Shown here piece after piece: positions 56,245 to 64,000 of a stretch of DNA of 64,000 bases. Origin of the DNA: Streptomyces sp. R33 (GTDB lineage Bacteria > Actinomycetota > Actinomycetes > Streptomycetales > Streptomycetaceae); the NCBI RefSeq assembly GCF_041200175.1, contig NZ_CP165727.1, positions 6,575,501 through 6,639,500 on the forward strand, in the 5' to 3' direction. Position 1 is the stretch's first letter, and each line of letters begins with the position of its first letter. The notes under the pieces were generated by a model. It saw only the letters and a list, made by a program, of their open reading frames with translations, was not told the origin of the DNA and did no database searches. Position numbers and translations under genes: made by a program.

Positions 56245-57009
56245 GTGAGCGCGTACCAGGACCAGCGAGTCGTCGTCACCGGCGCGGGCGGCGGCATCGG
56301 CGCCGCCCTCGCCCACCGCTTCGCCGCCGAGGGGGCCAGGGTCGCGGTCAACGACCTCGACGCCGCCAGGGCCGCCGCCGTGGCGGACGGGATCGGCGCC
56401 CGGGCGATCGCGGTCCCGGGCGATGCCTCGGCCGTCGTGGCCCAGGCCCGCGAGGCCCTCGGCGGACGGGTGGACGTCTACTGCGCGAACGCCGGACTCG
56501 CCTCGGGCGGCGACGCGTTCGCCGACGAGGGCGTGTGGGAGGCGGCCTGGGACACCAACGTCATGGCGCACGTCCGTGCGGCCCGGCTGCTGCTGCCCGA
56601 CTGGCTGGAGCGCGGGAGCGGGCGCTTCGTGTCCACCGTCTCGGCCGCAGGGCTGCTGACCATGATCGGAGCGGCGCCGTACAGTGTCACCAAGCACGGT
56701 GCGCTCGCCTTCGCGGAGTGGCTCTCGCTGACCTACCGCCACCGCGGCGTGCAGGTCCACGCCATCTGCCCGCAGGGGGTCCGCACCGACATGCTGACGG
56801 CAGCGGGCTCGGCGGGCGACCTCGTCCTCGCGCCGACCGCGATCGAGCCGGAAGCGGTTGCGGACGCACTGTTCGACGGCATGGAGAAGGGCCGGTTCTT
56901 GATCCTCCCGCACCCGGAGGTCGCGGACTACTACGCCGCGCGCGCCACCGAACCGGACCGCTGGCTCGGCAGCATGAACCACCTCCAGCAGAAGTGGGAG
57001 ACCAGGTGA
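56245..57009 (+). CDS. Short-chain dehydrogenase/reductase
   Basis: A 254-residue SDR. GTG 56245 is preferred because AAAGG lies at the right distance; an ATG at 56230 has no site. The Rossmann motif is VTGAGGGIGAALAHRF, and an acidic residue after the second strand (NDLDAAR) favours NAD(H). CANAGLASGG is the structural motif, the catalytic Ser is in STVSAAG, and YSVTKHG carries Tyr and Lys. It is coupled to the acyl-CoA synthetase by a GTGA overlap. It probably oxidises a hydroxyacyl or alcohol intermediate in the same pathway. Confidence 0.92.
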   Translation: MSAYQDQRVVVTGAGGGIGAALAHRFAAEGARVAVNDLDAARAAAVADGIGARAIAVPGDASAVVAQAREALGGRVDVYCANAGLASGGDAFADEGVWEAAWDTNVMAHVRAARLLLPDWLERGSGRFVSTVSAAGLLTMIGAAPYSVTKHGALAFAEWLSLTYRHRGVQVHAICPQGVRTDMLTAAGSAGDLVLAPTAIEPEAVADALFDGMEKGRFLILPHPEVADYYAARATEPDRWLGSMNHLQQKWETR

Positions 57010-58838
57010 CCCGGCCCTCCGGCTATGCCGCCAAGCCGTGGCTCGGGCTGCTCAGCCCGGCCCAGCGCGCCCCCGTCTCCCCGCCGCCCAGCGTGCTGCA
57101 CGCCTTCCGCGACGCCGTCGCCCGGGGCCCGGAGCGCACCGCGCTGGCCTACTTCGACGGCCGGCTCGGCTACGCGGAGACCGACGCGCTCTCGGACTCC
57201 GTCGCCGGCCACCTCGCGGTGCGCGGCATCCGCCGCGGGGACCGGGTCGCCGTCATGCTGCAGAACACCCCGCACTTCGTGCTCGCCGTCCTGGCCGCCT
57301 GGAAGGCCGGGGCGGTGGTCGTCCCGCTCAACCCCATGTACAAATCGGGCGAGATCGGGCACATCCTGCGCGACTCGGGGGCTTCCGCGCTGATCTGCGA
57401 CGGCGGCGCGTGGACGGCGTACGTGGCCGAGGCCGTCCGCGGGACGGCCGTACGGGTCGCCCTGACCGCCTCGGACCGGGACTTCCAGACCCGGAACGAC
57501 CCGCGCGTCTTCGCCCCGACGGAGCCGGGCTCCGCCACCGCGCCGGTCCCGACCGCGCCGGGCTCCGCGCCGGCGTCGGCAGGCACCGCCGGACTGATCC
57601 CGCAGCCGCGACGCCCACTGGCCGCAGCCGCCCCGTCCGGACCCGCCCGCCCCGACGCCGAAACCGCCGCCATGCCGGCCCCGGCCGCCGTCCCGGCCCC
57701 GGCCGGCGGGGTGGCCCCGGCCGACCTCACCGCCGTGGCCCGCCAGGGCCACCCCGCCCCGCCGGACCCCGGCCTCACCGCCGCCGACACCGCGCTCATC
57801 AGCTACACCTCCGGCACCAGCGGCACCCCCAAGGGCGCCATGAACCCGCACGGCGCGCTCACCCACAACGCCGTCCGGCAGGTCACCGGGCACCCGCTCC
57901 CCGAGGGCGCCGCGTACTTCGCCCTCGCGCCCCTGTTCCACATCACCGGCATGGTCTGCGAGCTCGCCGCCTGCTTCGCCAACGCCGGCACGCTCGTCCT
58001 CGCCCATCGCTTCGACGCCGGCGTCGTCCTCGATGCCTTCCTCGAGCACCGCCCCGCCTACACCGTCGGCCCGGCCACCGCCTTCATGGCCCTCGCCGCC
58101 CACCCCGAGGTCACCCCGGACCACTTCGCCTCGTTCCAGGTGATCTCCTCCGGCGGCGCCCCGCTCCCGCCCGCCCTCGTCGAACGCCTCCGCGCCGCCT
58201 TCGGCTTCTACCTGCGCAACGGCTACGGCCTCACCGAGTGCACCGCCCCCTGCGCCTCCGTGCCCGTGCACCTCGAAGCCCCGGTGGACCCCGCCTCCGG
58301 CACCCTCTCCGTGGGCCTGCCCGGCGCCGACACGCTCGTACGGATCCTGGACGAGCACGGCGGCGAGGCACCCTTCGGCGTGACCGGCGAGATAGCCGTC
58401 CGCGGACCCCAGGTCGTCCCCGGCTACTGGGGGCTGCCGGCGGACACCGCCAAGGCCTTCCCGGACGGTGAACTGCGCACCGGCGACGTCGGTTTCATGG
58501 ACGCGGACGGCTGGCTCTACGTCGTCGACCGCAAGAAGGACATGATCAACGCCTCGGGGTTCAAGGTCTGGCCGCGCGAGGTCGAGGACGTGCTCTACAC
58601 CCACCCCGCCGTGCGCGAGGCGGCCGTGGTCGGCGTCCCGGACCCGTACCGCGGCGAGAGCGTGAAGGCGTACGTCAGCCTGCGCCCCGGTACCTCGGTG
58701 CGGCCGGAGGAGCTGTCCGCGTACTGTGCCGCCCGCATCGCCGCGTACAAATACCCGCGGCAAGTGGAGATCCTGCCTGTTCTGCCGAAGACGACGAGTG
58801 GCAAGATCCTGCGACGGGAACTGCGCGATCGCGGCTGA
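57006..58838 (+). CDS. Long-chain fatty-acid-CoA ligase / acyl-CoA synthetase (AMP-forming)
   Basis: A 610-residue ligase from GTG 57006, overlapping the SDR stop. Adenylation motifs are YTSGTSGTPKGAM (about residue 266), LAPLFHITGM, NGYGLTECT, RTGDVGFMDADGWLYVVDRKKDMINASGFKVWPREVED and the C-terminal Lys in LPKTTSGKILRREL. An Ala/Pro-rich insertion of roughly 80 residues (about 165-245) precedes the P-loop and is not typical of the family. It activates a carboxylic acid to its CoA ester. SDR, ligase, TetR and nearby acyl-CoA dehydrogenase genes suggest one lipid or aromatic-acid pathway. Confidence 0.93.
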   Translation: MTRPSGYAAKPWLGLLSPAQRAPVSPPPSVLHAFRDAVARGPERTALAYFDGRLGYAETDALSDSVAGHLAVRGIRRGDRVAVMLQNTPHFVLAVLAAWKAGAVVVPLNPMYKSGEIGHILRDSGASALICDGGAWTAYVAEAVRGTAVRVALTASDRDFQTRNDPRVFAPTEPGSATAPVPTAPGSAPASAGTAGLIPQPRRPLAAAAPSGPARPDAETAAMPAPAAVPAPAGGVAPADLTAVARQGHPAPPDPGLTAADTALISYTSGTSGTPKGAMNPHGALTHNAVRQVTGHPLPEGAAYFALAPLFHITGMVCELAACFANAGTLVLAHRFDAGVVLDAFLEHRPAYTVGPATAFMALAAHPEVTPDHFASFQVISSGGAPLPPALVERLRAAFGFYLRNGYGLTECTAPCASVPVHLEAPVDPASGTLSVGLPGADTLVRILDEHGGEAPFGVTGEIAVRGPQVVPGYWGLPADTAKAFPDGELRTGDVGFMDADGWLYVVDRKKDMINASGFKVWPREVEDVLYTHPAVREAAVVGVPDPYRGESVKAYVSLRPGTSVRPEELSAYCAARIAAYKYPRQVEILPVLPKTTSGKILRRELRDRG

Positions 58839-58841
58839 AAA

Positions 58842-58915
58842 CAGTCGTACGGTCGTACAGCAGTCGTAGAGCAGGTCGTTCTGCCGGTCGCTCTGCCGGT
58901 GGTACGGACCAGAGA
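58842..58915. repeat. Short direct and inverted repeats before the TetR gene
   Basis: CAGTCGTA occurs at 58842 and again at about 58860. GTACGGTCGTAC (58847-58858) is a perfect short palindrome. GTCGTTCTGCCG and GTCGCTCTGCCG follow in tandem. These fill the spacer between the ligase stop and the TetR start and may include an operator. Confidence 0.5.
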
Positions 58916-58938
58916 TCAGGGAAGGGAAGGTCGGCGCC

Positions 58939-59544
58939 ATGGCTGCCAGGACCACGGAGCCCGAAGGCACGCACGAAACCCCGGTGCCGCAGCGGCTGCT
59001 GGCCGTCGCCACCCGGCTGTTCGCCGAGCGCGGCTACGACCGCACCTCCGTACAGGAGATCGTCGAGGCGGCCGGGGTCACCAAGGGCGCGCTCTACCAC
59101 TACTTCGGATCCAAGGACGACCTGCTCCACGAGGTGTACTCGCGGATGCTGCGTCTCCAGCAGCAGCGCCTGGACGCCGTGGCCGATTCCGATGCCCCGG
59201 TCGAGGAGCGGCTGCGCGTCGCGGCCGCCGACGTGGTGGTCACCACCATCGAGAACCTCGACGACGCGGCGATCTTCTTCCGGTCGATGCACCAGCTCAG
59301 CCCGGAGAAGTTCAAGCAGGTACGGGCGGAGCGCCGGCGCTATCACGAGCGCTTCCGGGCGCTGGTCGAGGAAGGCCAGCGCACCGGAGTGTTCTCCACT
59401 GCCACGCCCGCGGACCTGGTGGTGGACTACCACTTCGGCTCCGTCCACCACCTGTCCACCTGGTACCGCACGGACGGCCCGCTCACGCCGCAGCAGGTCG
59501 CCGATCACCTCGCCGACCTGCTGCTGCGCGCGCTGCGACCGTAG
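58939..59544 (+). CDS. TetR/AcrR family transcriptional regulator (KstR2/FadR-like)
   Basis: A 201-residue regulator from ATG 58939 behind GGGAAGGGAAGG. The helix-turn-helix is at about residues 19-64: RLLAVATRLFAERGYDRTSVQEIVEAAGVTKGALYHYFGSKDDLLHEV. The GVTKGALYHYF sequence is typical of acyl-CoA-responsive TetRs. The ligand domain has FFRSMHQLSPEKFKQVRAERRRYHERFRALVEEGQRTG. It follows the SDR-ligase pair on the same strand, so it may repress them through the palindrome at 56195 and the APH-dehydrogenase pair through that at 63303. Confidence 0.9.
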   Translation: MAARTTEPEGTHETPVPQRLLAVATRLFAERGYDRTSVQEIVEAAGVTKGALYHYFGSKDDLLHEVYSRMLRLQQQRLDAVADSDAPVEERLRVAAADVVVTTIENLDDAAIFFRSMHQLSPEKFKQVRAERRRYHERFRALVEEGQRTGVFSTATPADLVVDYHFGSVHHLSTWYRTDGPLTPQQVADHLADLLLRALRP

Positions 59545-59572
59545 GAGAGCGGTCAGTGCGTCCGGTCTCCCG

Positions 59573-60772
<1,200 letters not shown>

Positions 60773-60961
60773 CTGGAGGGTTCTCCTCATGTTGACGTGT
60801 GGGGCGTCAAACCTTCTGGAGAACCCTGATCCGATTGACAGGCGCAAATCAAGAACGCCTCGGCGTGGCGGGGTTGTTCAACAAGGTTTCTTAAAAGGCC
60901 TCCCGCATCGCCTTCACTTCGCACATGGGTTCATGCGAACTCCCGCACGATTCCTCCACGT

Positions 60962-62200
60962 TCACGGGCGACCCGCGTACTTCTTCAACTCCCGGTGCGC
61001 CAGCGAACGCTGGTGCACCTCGTCCGGTCCGTCCGCCAGCCGCAGCGTCCGCGCCGCCGCCCACAGTTCGGCGAGTGGGAAGTCCTGGCTCACCCCGCCC
61101 GCACCGTGCAACTGCACAGCGTCGTCCAGGATCCGCACCACCGCCCGCGGGGTCGCGATCTTGATGGCCTGGATCTCGGTGTGCGCACCCCGGTTGCCGA
61201 CCGTGTCCATCAGCCAGGCCGTCTTCAGGACCAGCAGCCGCAGCTGCTCCACCGTGACCCGGGCGTCCGCGATCCAGTTCTGTACGACGCCCTGCGCGGC
61301 CAGCTCCTTGCCGAAGGCCGTACGCCCCACCGCGCGTCGGCACATCAGCTCGATGGCCCGCTCCGCCATGCCGATCAGCCGCATGCAGTGGTGGATCCGG
61401 CCCGGGCCGAGCCGCGCCTGGGCGATCGCGAAGCCGGTGCCCTCCTCGCCGATCAGGTTCGCGGCCGGGACCCGGGCCCCGTCGAAGACCACCTCGGCGT
61501 GGCCGCCGTGGTCGTGGTCCTCGTACCCGTACACCGTCATCGCCCGGCGCACCTCGACGCCCGGGGTGTCGCGCGGAACAAGGATCATCGACTGCTGGCG
61601 GCGCGGATCGGAGCCCTCCGGGTCGGTCTTGCCCATGACGATGAAGATCTTGCAGTCCGGGTTCATGGCCCCGGAGATGAACCACTTGCGGCCGGTGACC
61701 GTGTACTCGTCGGCCCCGCCACCGCTCGCCGAACGCTCGATCCGGGTTTCGATGTTCGTCGCGTCCGAGGAGGCCACCTCGGGCTCGGTCATCGCGAAGG
61801 CGGACCGGATCTCGCCGGCCAGCAGCGGCTCGAGCCACTGCTTCTTCTGCTCCTCGTTGCCGAACTGTGCGAGCAGTTCCATGTTCCCGGTGTCCGGGGC
61901 CGCGCAGTTGGTCGCCATCGGTGCCAGGTGCGGGCTGCGGCCGGTGATCTCGGCGAGCGGGGCGTACTGCAGGTTGGTCAGCCCGGCGCCGTGCTCCGCA
62001 TCGGGCAAGAAGAGGTTCCACAGGCCCTGACGGCGCGCCTCGGCCTTCAGCTCACGGAAGACGGCCGGGGTGTCCCAGGGTGAGGCCAGCCGCGCGCGCT
62101 GCTCGGCGGCGACGGGCTCCGCCGGGTACACGTGCTCGTCCATGAACGCGAGGAGCCGTGCACGGAGTTCCTCGGTCCGGGCGTCGAATGCGAAGTCCAT
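60962..62200 (-). CDS. Acyl-CoA dehydrogenase, ACAD10/11-like
   Basis: A 412-residue flavoenzyme. Key blocks are FAMTEPEVASSDATNIETRIER, KWFISGAMNPDCKIFIVMGKTDPE, GPGRIHHCMRLIGMAERAIELMCRRA and LHGAGGVSQDFPLAELWAAARTLRLADGPDEVHQ. In the ACAD10/11 group the catalytic residue is an Asp in this RLADGPDEVH segment rather than Glu. It lies nine bases after the aminoglycoside-phosphotransferase-like gene on the same strand. ACAD10 and ACAD11 in animals fuse these two domains and act on 4-hydroxy or long-chain acyl-CoAs. Confidence 0.93.
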   Translation of the reverse strand: MDFAFDARTEELRARLLAFMDEHVYPAEPVAAEQRARLASPWDTPAVFRELKAEARRQGLWNLFLPDAEHGAGLTNLQYAPLAEITGRSPHLAPMATNCAAPDTGNMELLAQFGNEEQKKQWLEPLLAGEIRSAFAMTEPEVASSDATNIETRIERSASGGGADEYTVTGRKWFISGAMNPDCKIFIVMGKTDPEGSDPRRQQSMILVPRDTPGVEVRRAMTVYGYEDHDHGGHAEVVFDGARVPAANLIGEEGTGFAIAQARLGPGRIHHCMRLIGMAERAIELMCRRAVGRTAFGKELAAQGVVQNWIADARVTVEQLRLLVLKTAWLMDTVGNRGAHTEIQAIKIATPRAVVRILDDAVQLHGAGGVSQDFPLAELWAAARTLRLADGPDEVHQRSLAHRELKKYAGRP

Positions 62201-62209
62201 GGGTGTGTC

Positions 62210-63253
62210 TCAGCCTTCCTGGAGGGTGGTCAGACCGTGCTCGATGAAGACCGGGACCAGCTCGCCGATCCGGTCGAATCCCGCGCCCACCGTCTGCCCG
62301 AGCGTGTAGCGGTAGTGGATGCCCTCGAGGATCACCGCGAGCTTGAACCAGGCGAAGGCCGTGTACCAGGCGATCGCGCCGGTGTCCCGGCCGGAGCGGG
62401 CGGCGTACCTCTCGATCAGCTCGGCCGGCGCCGGATGGCCGGGCGCGCCGCTCGTCGTGCTGACCGGGGAATCGGTCAGCCCCAGGTCCGAGCTGTACAT
62501 CACCAGTAGCCCGAGGTCGGTCAGCGGATCGCCGAGCGTGGACATCTCCCAGTCCAGCACCGCCCGGATCGTGTCGTCCGGACCGCCGATCAGTACGTTG
62601 TCCAGCCGGAAGTCGCCGTGCACGACGGTCGGGGCGGGGGAGTCGGGCAGGGCGCGGCCGAGCGCGCCGTGCAGCTCGTCGATGCCCGCGAGCTCGCGCC
62701 CCCGGGAGGCCGCGAGCTGCTTGCCCCAGCGGCGCAGCTGGCGGTCGAGGAAGCCCTCGGGCCGGCCGAAGTCGCCCAGGCCCACCGCCTCCGGGTCCAC
62801 CGCGTGCAGGTCGACCAGCGTGTCGACGAGGCCCAGGACCGCCCGGCGGGTGCGCTCGGGGCCGATCGCGGCCAGCTGCCCGGCCGTCCGGTACGGCACC
62901 CCGTCCACGTACTCCATGACGTAGAACGGCGCCCCGAGGACCGACTCGTCCTCGCACAGCAGCACCGGCTCGGGCACCGGCACGGCCGTACCGTGCAGCG
63001 CCCGGATCACCCGGTGCTCGCGCCGCATGTCGTGCGCCGTCGCCAGGACGTGGCCGAGCGGCGGACGGCGCACCACCCAGCGGGCGGTGCCGTCGGTGAT
63101 CTCGTACGTGAGGTTCGAGCGGCCGCCTTCGATCAGCCGGCCGCGCAGCTCCCCGGCCACGAGCCCCGGCCGCGCCCGGTCGAGATGACCGCGCAGCCGC
63201 TCCAGATCGAGGCCCCTGGGGCCGGCTGAAGCGGACGCTGACGCTGAGGTCAT
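62210..63253 (-). CDS. Phosphotransferase family protein (APH/choline-kinase fold, ACAD10/11 partner)
   Basis: A 347-residue kinase-fold protein from ATG 63253 with GGAGG eight bases upstream. The N-lobe shows RLIEGGRSNLTYEITD and WVVRRPPLGHVLATAHDMRREH. The C-lobe has the catalytic VVHGDFRLDNVLIG and metal-binding VLDWEMSTLGDPLTDLG. This is the APH domain that precedes the dehydrogenase in ACAD10/11. There it phosphorylates a 4-hydroxyacyl-CoA before elimination. The ATACCGAC-type palindrome at 63303 suggests TetR control. Confidence 0.93.
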   Translation of the reverse strand: MTSASASASAGPRGLDLERLRGHLDRARPGLVAGELRGRLIEGGRSNLTYEITDGTARWVVRRPPLGHVLATAHDMRREHRVIRALHGTAVPVPEPVLLCEDESVLGAPFYVMEYVDGVPYRTAGQLAAIGPERTRRAVLGLVDTLVDLHAVDPEAVGLGDFGRPEGFLDRQLRRWGKQLAASRGRELAGIDELHGALGRALPDSPAPTVVHGDFRLDNVLIGGPDDTIRAVLDWEMSTLGDPLTDLGLLVMYSSDLGLTDSPVSTTSGAPGHPAPAELIERYAARSGRDTGAIAWYTAFAWFKLAVILEGIHYRYTLGQTVGAGFDRIGELVPVFIEHGLTTLQEG

Positions 63254-63302
63254 GGTGCGCACCTCCGTGCGGAATGGACGAGGACGAGCGAACGAAAGCC
63301 AT

Positions 63303-63323
63303 CATGCCGACCAGTCGGTATGT
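63303..63323. promoter_or_regulatory. ATACCGAC-type palindrome (site 3) upstream of APH-ACAD operon
   Basis: Reads ATGCCGAC-CA-GTCGGTAT (63304-63321), seven of eight arm positions symmetric. It is the most regular of the three related sites and lies 50 bases before the APH start. Confidence 0.75.
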
Positions 63324-63386
63324 CGTCCAGTGTGCAGGGCGCACGAGTACGGGCCGGAGGCGATCCCCCGGCCCGTACTTCGCGGC

Positions 63387-64000
63387 TCACGCGTGACAGA
63401 GGATCGGCGTCCCGCCGTTCATCACCGTCATGTCCTGGAGCACCGCCAGTATGTTCAGCGGCGCCCCTTCCGGCTCGCCGGCCAGTTCCGCGTACGCCCG
63501 GTGCAGGTTCGCCACCAGCCGCTCGCTCTCCCGCCACGCCCCGAACTCGCCGAGATCGGCCTCGCGCGCCACCTCCAGTGGGGTCAGCCCCTTCGCCCTG
63601 CCCTCCCGGGCGAGTTCGGCCACGTACTGCAGATAGCGCTCGGTCGCCTCGTACGCGGACGGGTCCGTCAACGGCCCGTGGCCCGGTACGACGGTCTCCG
63701 CGCCGAGCGAGCGCAGCAGCTCCAGCGCCCGCAGCGAACCGGCCAGCGAGCCCATCGCGAGGAACGGCGTGCCCTCGGCGAAGACCAGGTCGCCGGTGAA
63801 CACGATCCGCTGCCGGGGCAGGAACACGATCGAGTCCCCGGTGGTGTGCGCGACGCCCGGGTGGATGACCTGGACCTCCGTCCCGCCCAGGTGGAGGGTC
63901 GTCCGGTCGTTGTACGTGAGGTCGGGCGGGGTGATCTCGATCGCACCGAAGTCGGTCGCCGGCCAGATCATCTCCAGCTGGTGACCGGCGGCGAGCTGCT
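63387..64000 (-). CDS. Metallo-beta-lactamase fold hydrolase, 5' truncated by window edge
   Basis: The frame is open through base 64000, so the start lies beyond the window. About 204 C-terminal residues are visible. Zinc-site residues are His in HPGVAHTTGDSIVFLP, Asp in RIVFTGDLVFAEGTPF and His in VVPGHGPLTDPSAYEAT. The HxHxDH motif must lie in the missing part. A helical C-terminal region, GLTPLEVAREADLGEFGAWRESERLVANLHRAYAELAG, is typical of MBL hydrolases of the SoxH/glyoxalase II-like group. The substrate is unknown. It lies 133 bases downstream of the APH operon promoter region, on the same strand, and is transcribed toward it. Confidence 0.88.
   Translation of the reverse strand, partial: QLAAGHQLEMIWPATDFGAIEITPPDLTYNDRTTLHLGGTEVQVIHPGVAHTTGDSIVFLPRQRIVFTGDLVFAEGTPFLAMGSLAGSLRALELLRSLGAETVVPGHGPLTDPSAYEATERYLQYVAELAREGRAKGLTPLEVAREADLGEFGAWRESERLVANLHRAYAELAGEPEGAPLNILAVLQDMTVMNGGTPILCHA

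Overview
The window is chromosomal DNA of a Streptomyces-type actinomycete. The signs are very high G+C with strong third-position G/C bias, GTG and TTG starts, many NTGA stop/start overlaps, abundant TetR and GntR regulators, secreted enzymes and catabolic dehydrogenases. From memory, the gene order (SepF-like, DUF5685, dnaE2 with a Y-family partner, class 2 lipase, AA10 LPMO, GDSL lipase, Ser/Thr kinase, hmgA, metal-citrate carrier, aldehyde/alcohol dehydrogenases, soxR) matches the S. coelicolor region running down from about SCO1749 to the SCO1690s. That synteny is recollection, not a search. No tRNA, rRNA, CRISPR array, prophage or intact insertion sequence was seen.

Layout. 1-12.5 kb: 3' part of a 14-helix drug antiporter, a glutaryl-CoA-dehydrogenase-like enzyme, a SepF-like septation protein, a DUF5685 protein with a striking Cys-rich tail, DUF1684, a streptogrisin-type protease, a membrane protein, a hydrolase, and a TetR facing an NCS1 permease-amidohydrolase pair. 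12.6-20 kb: a leaderless leader peptide before a vanadium-haloperoxidase-like secreted protein, then a LexA-box-preceded dnaE2 with a polymerase-dead Y-family partner. 20-28.3 kb: secreted lipase, LPMO, DUF402/GNAT pair, YtrA-type GntR, AAA ATPase, TTA-containing GDSL lipase and a membrane Ser/Thr kinase. 28.5-35 kb: small proteins, a CoA-transferase, a TetR, a possible orphan type-ISP specificity protein, and hmgA with a HutC-type GntR. 35-39.9 kb: a tightly coupled operon (beta-helix membrane protein, cupredoxin-like lipoprotein, polytopic membrane protein) whose gaps are filled by two proline-rich bridging ORFs, one carrying a 15-nt minisatellite. 40-64 kb: molybdopterin oxidoreductase, CitMHS carrier, ALDH and ADH, a scar of three fused gene fragments, acyl-CoA dehydrogenases, MaoC, soxR, BKACE, NamZ, SDR/acyl-CoA synthetase, subtilisin, and a split ACAD10/11 pair.

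How the genes work together. Much of the right half is a lipid and acyl-CoA catabolic zone under several TetR repressors. Three operator families recur: ATACCGAC-N2-GTCGGTAT (three sites), AAACTA-N7-TAGTTT (two sites) and AAGCGCTTGCTCA (two sites). Each lies just upstream of metabolic genes, and for the last two also upstream of a TetR gene, which predicts small local regulons. The left half mixes secreted enzymes, DNA-damage tolerance and cell division.
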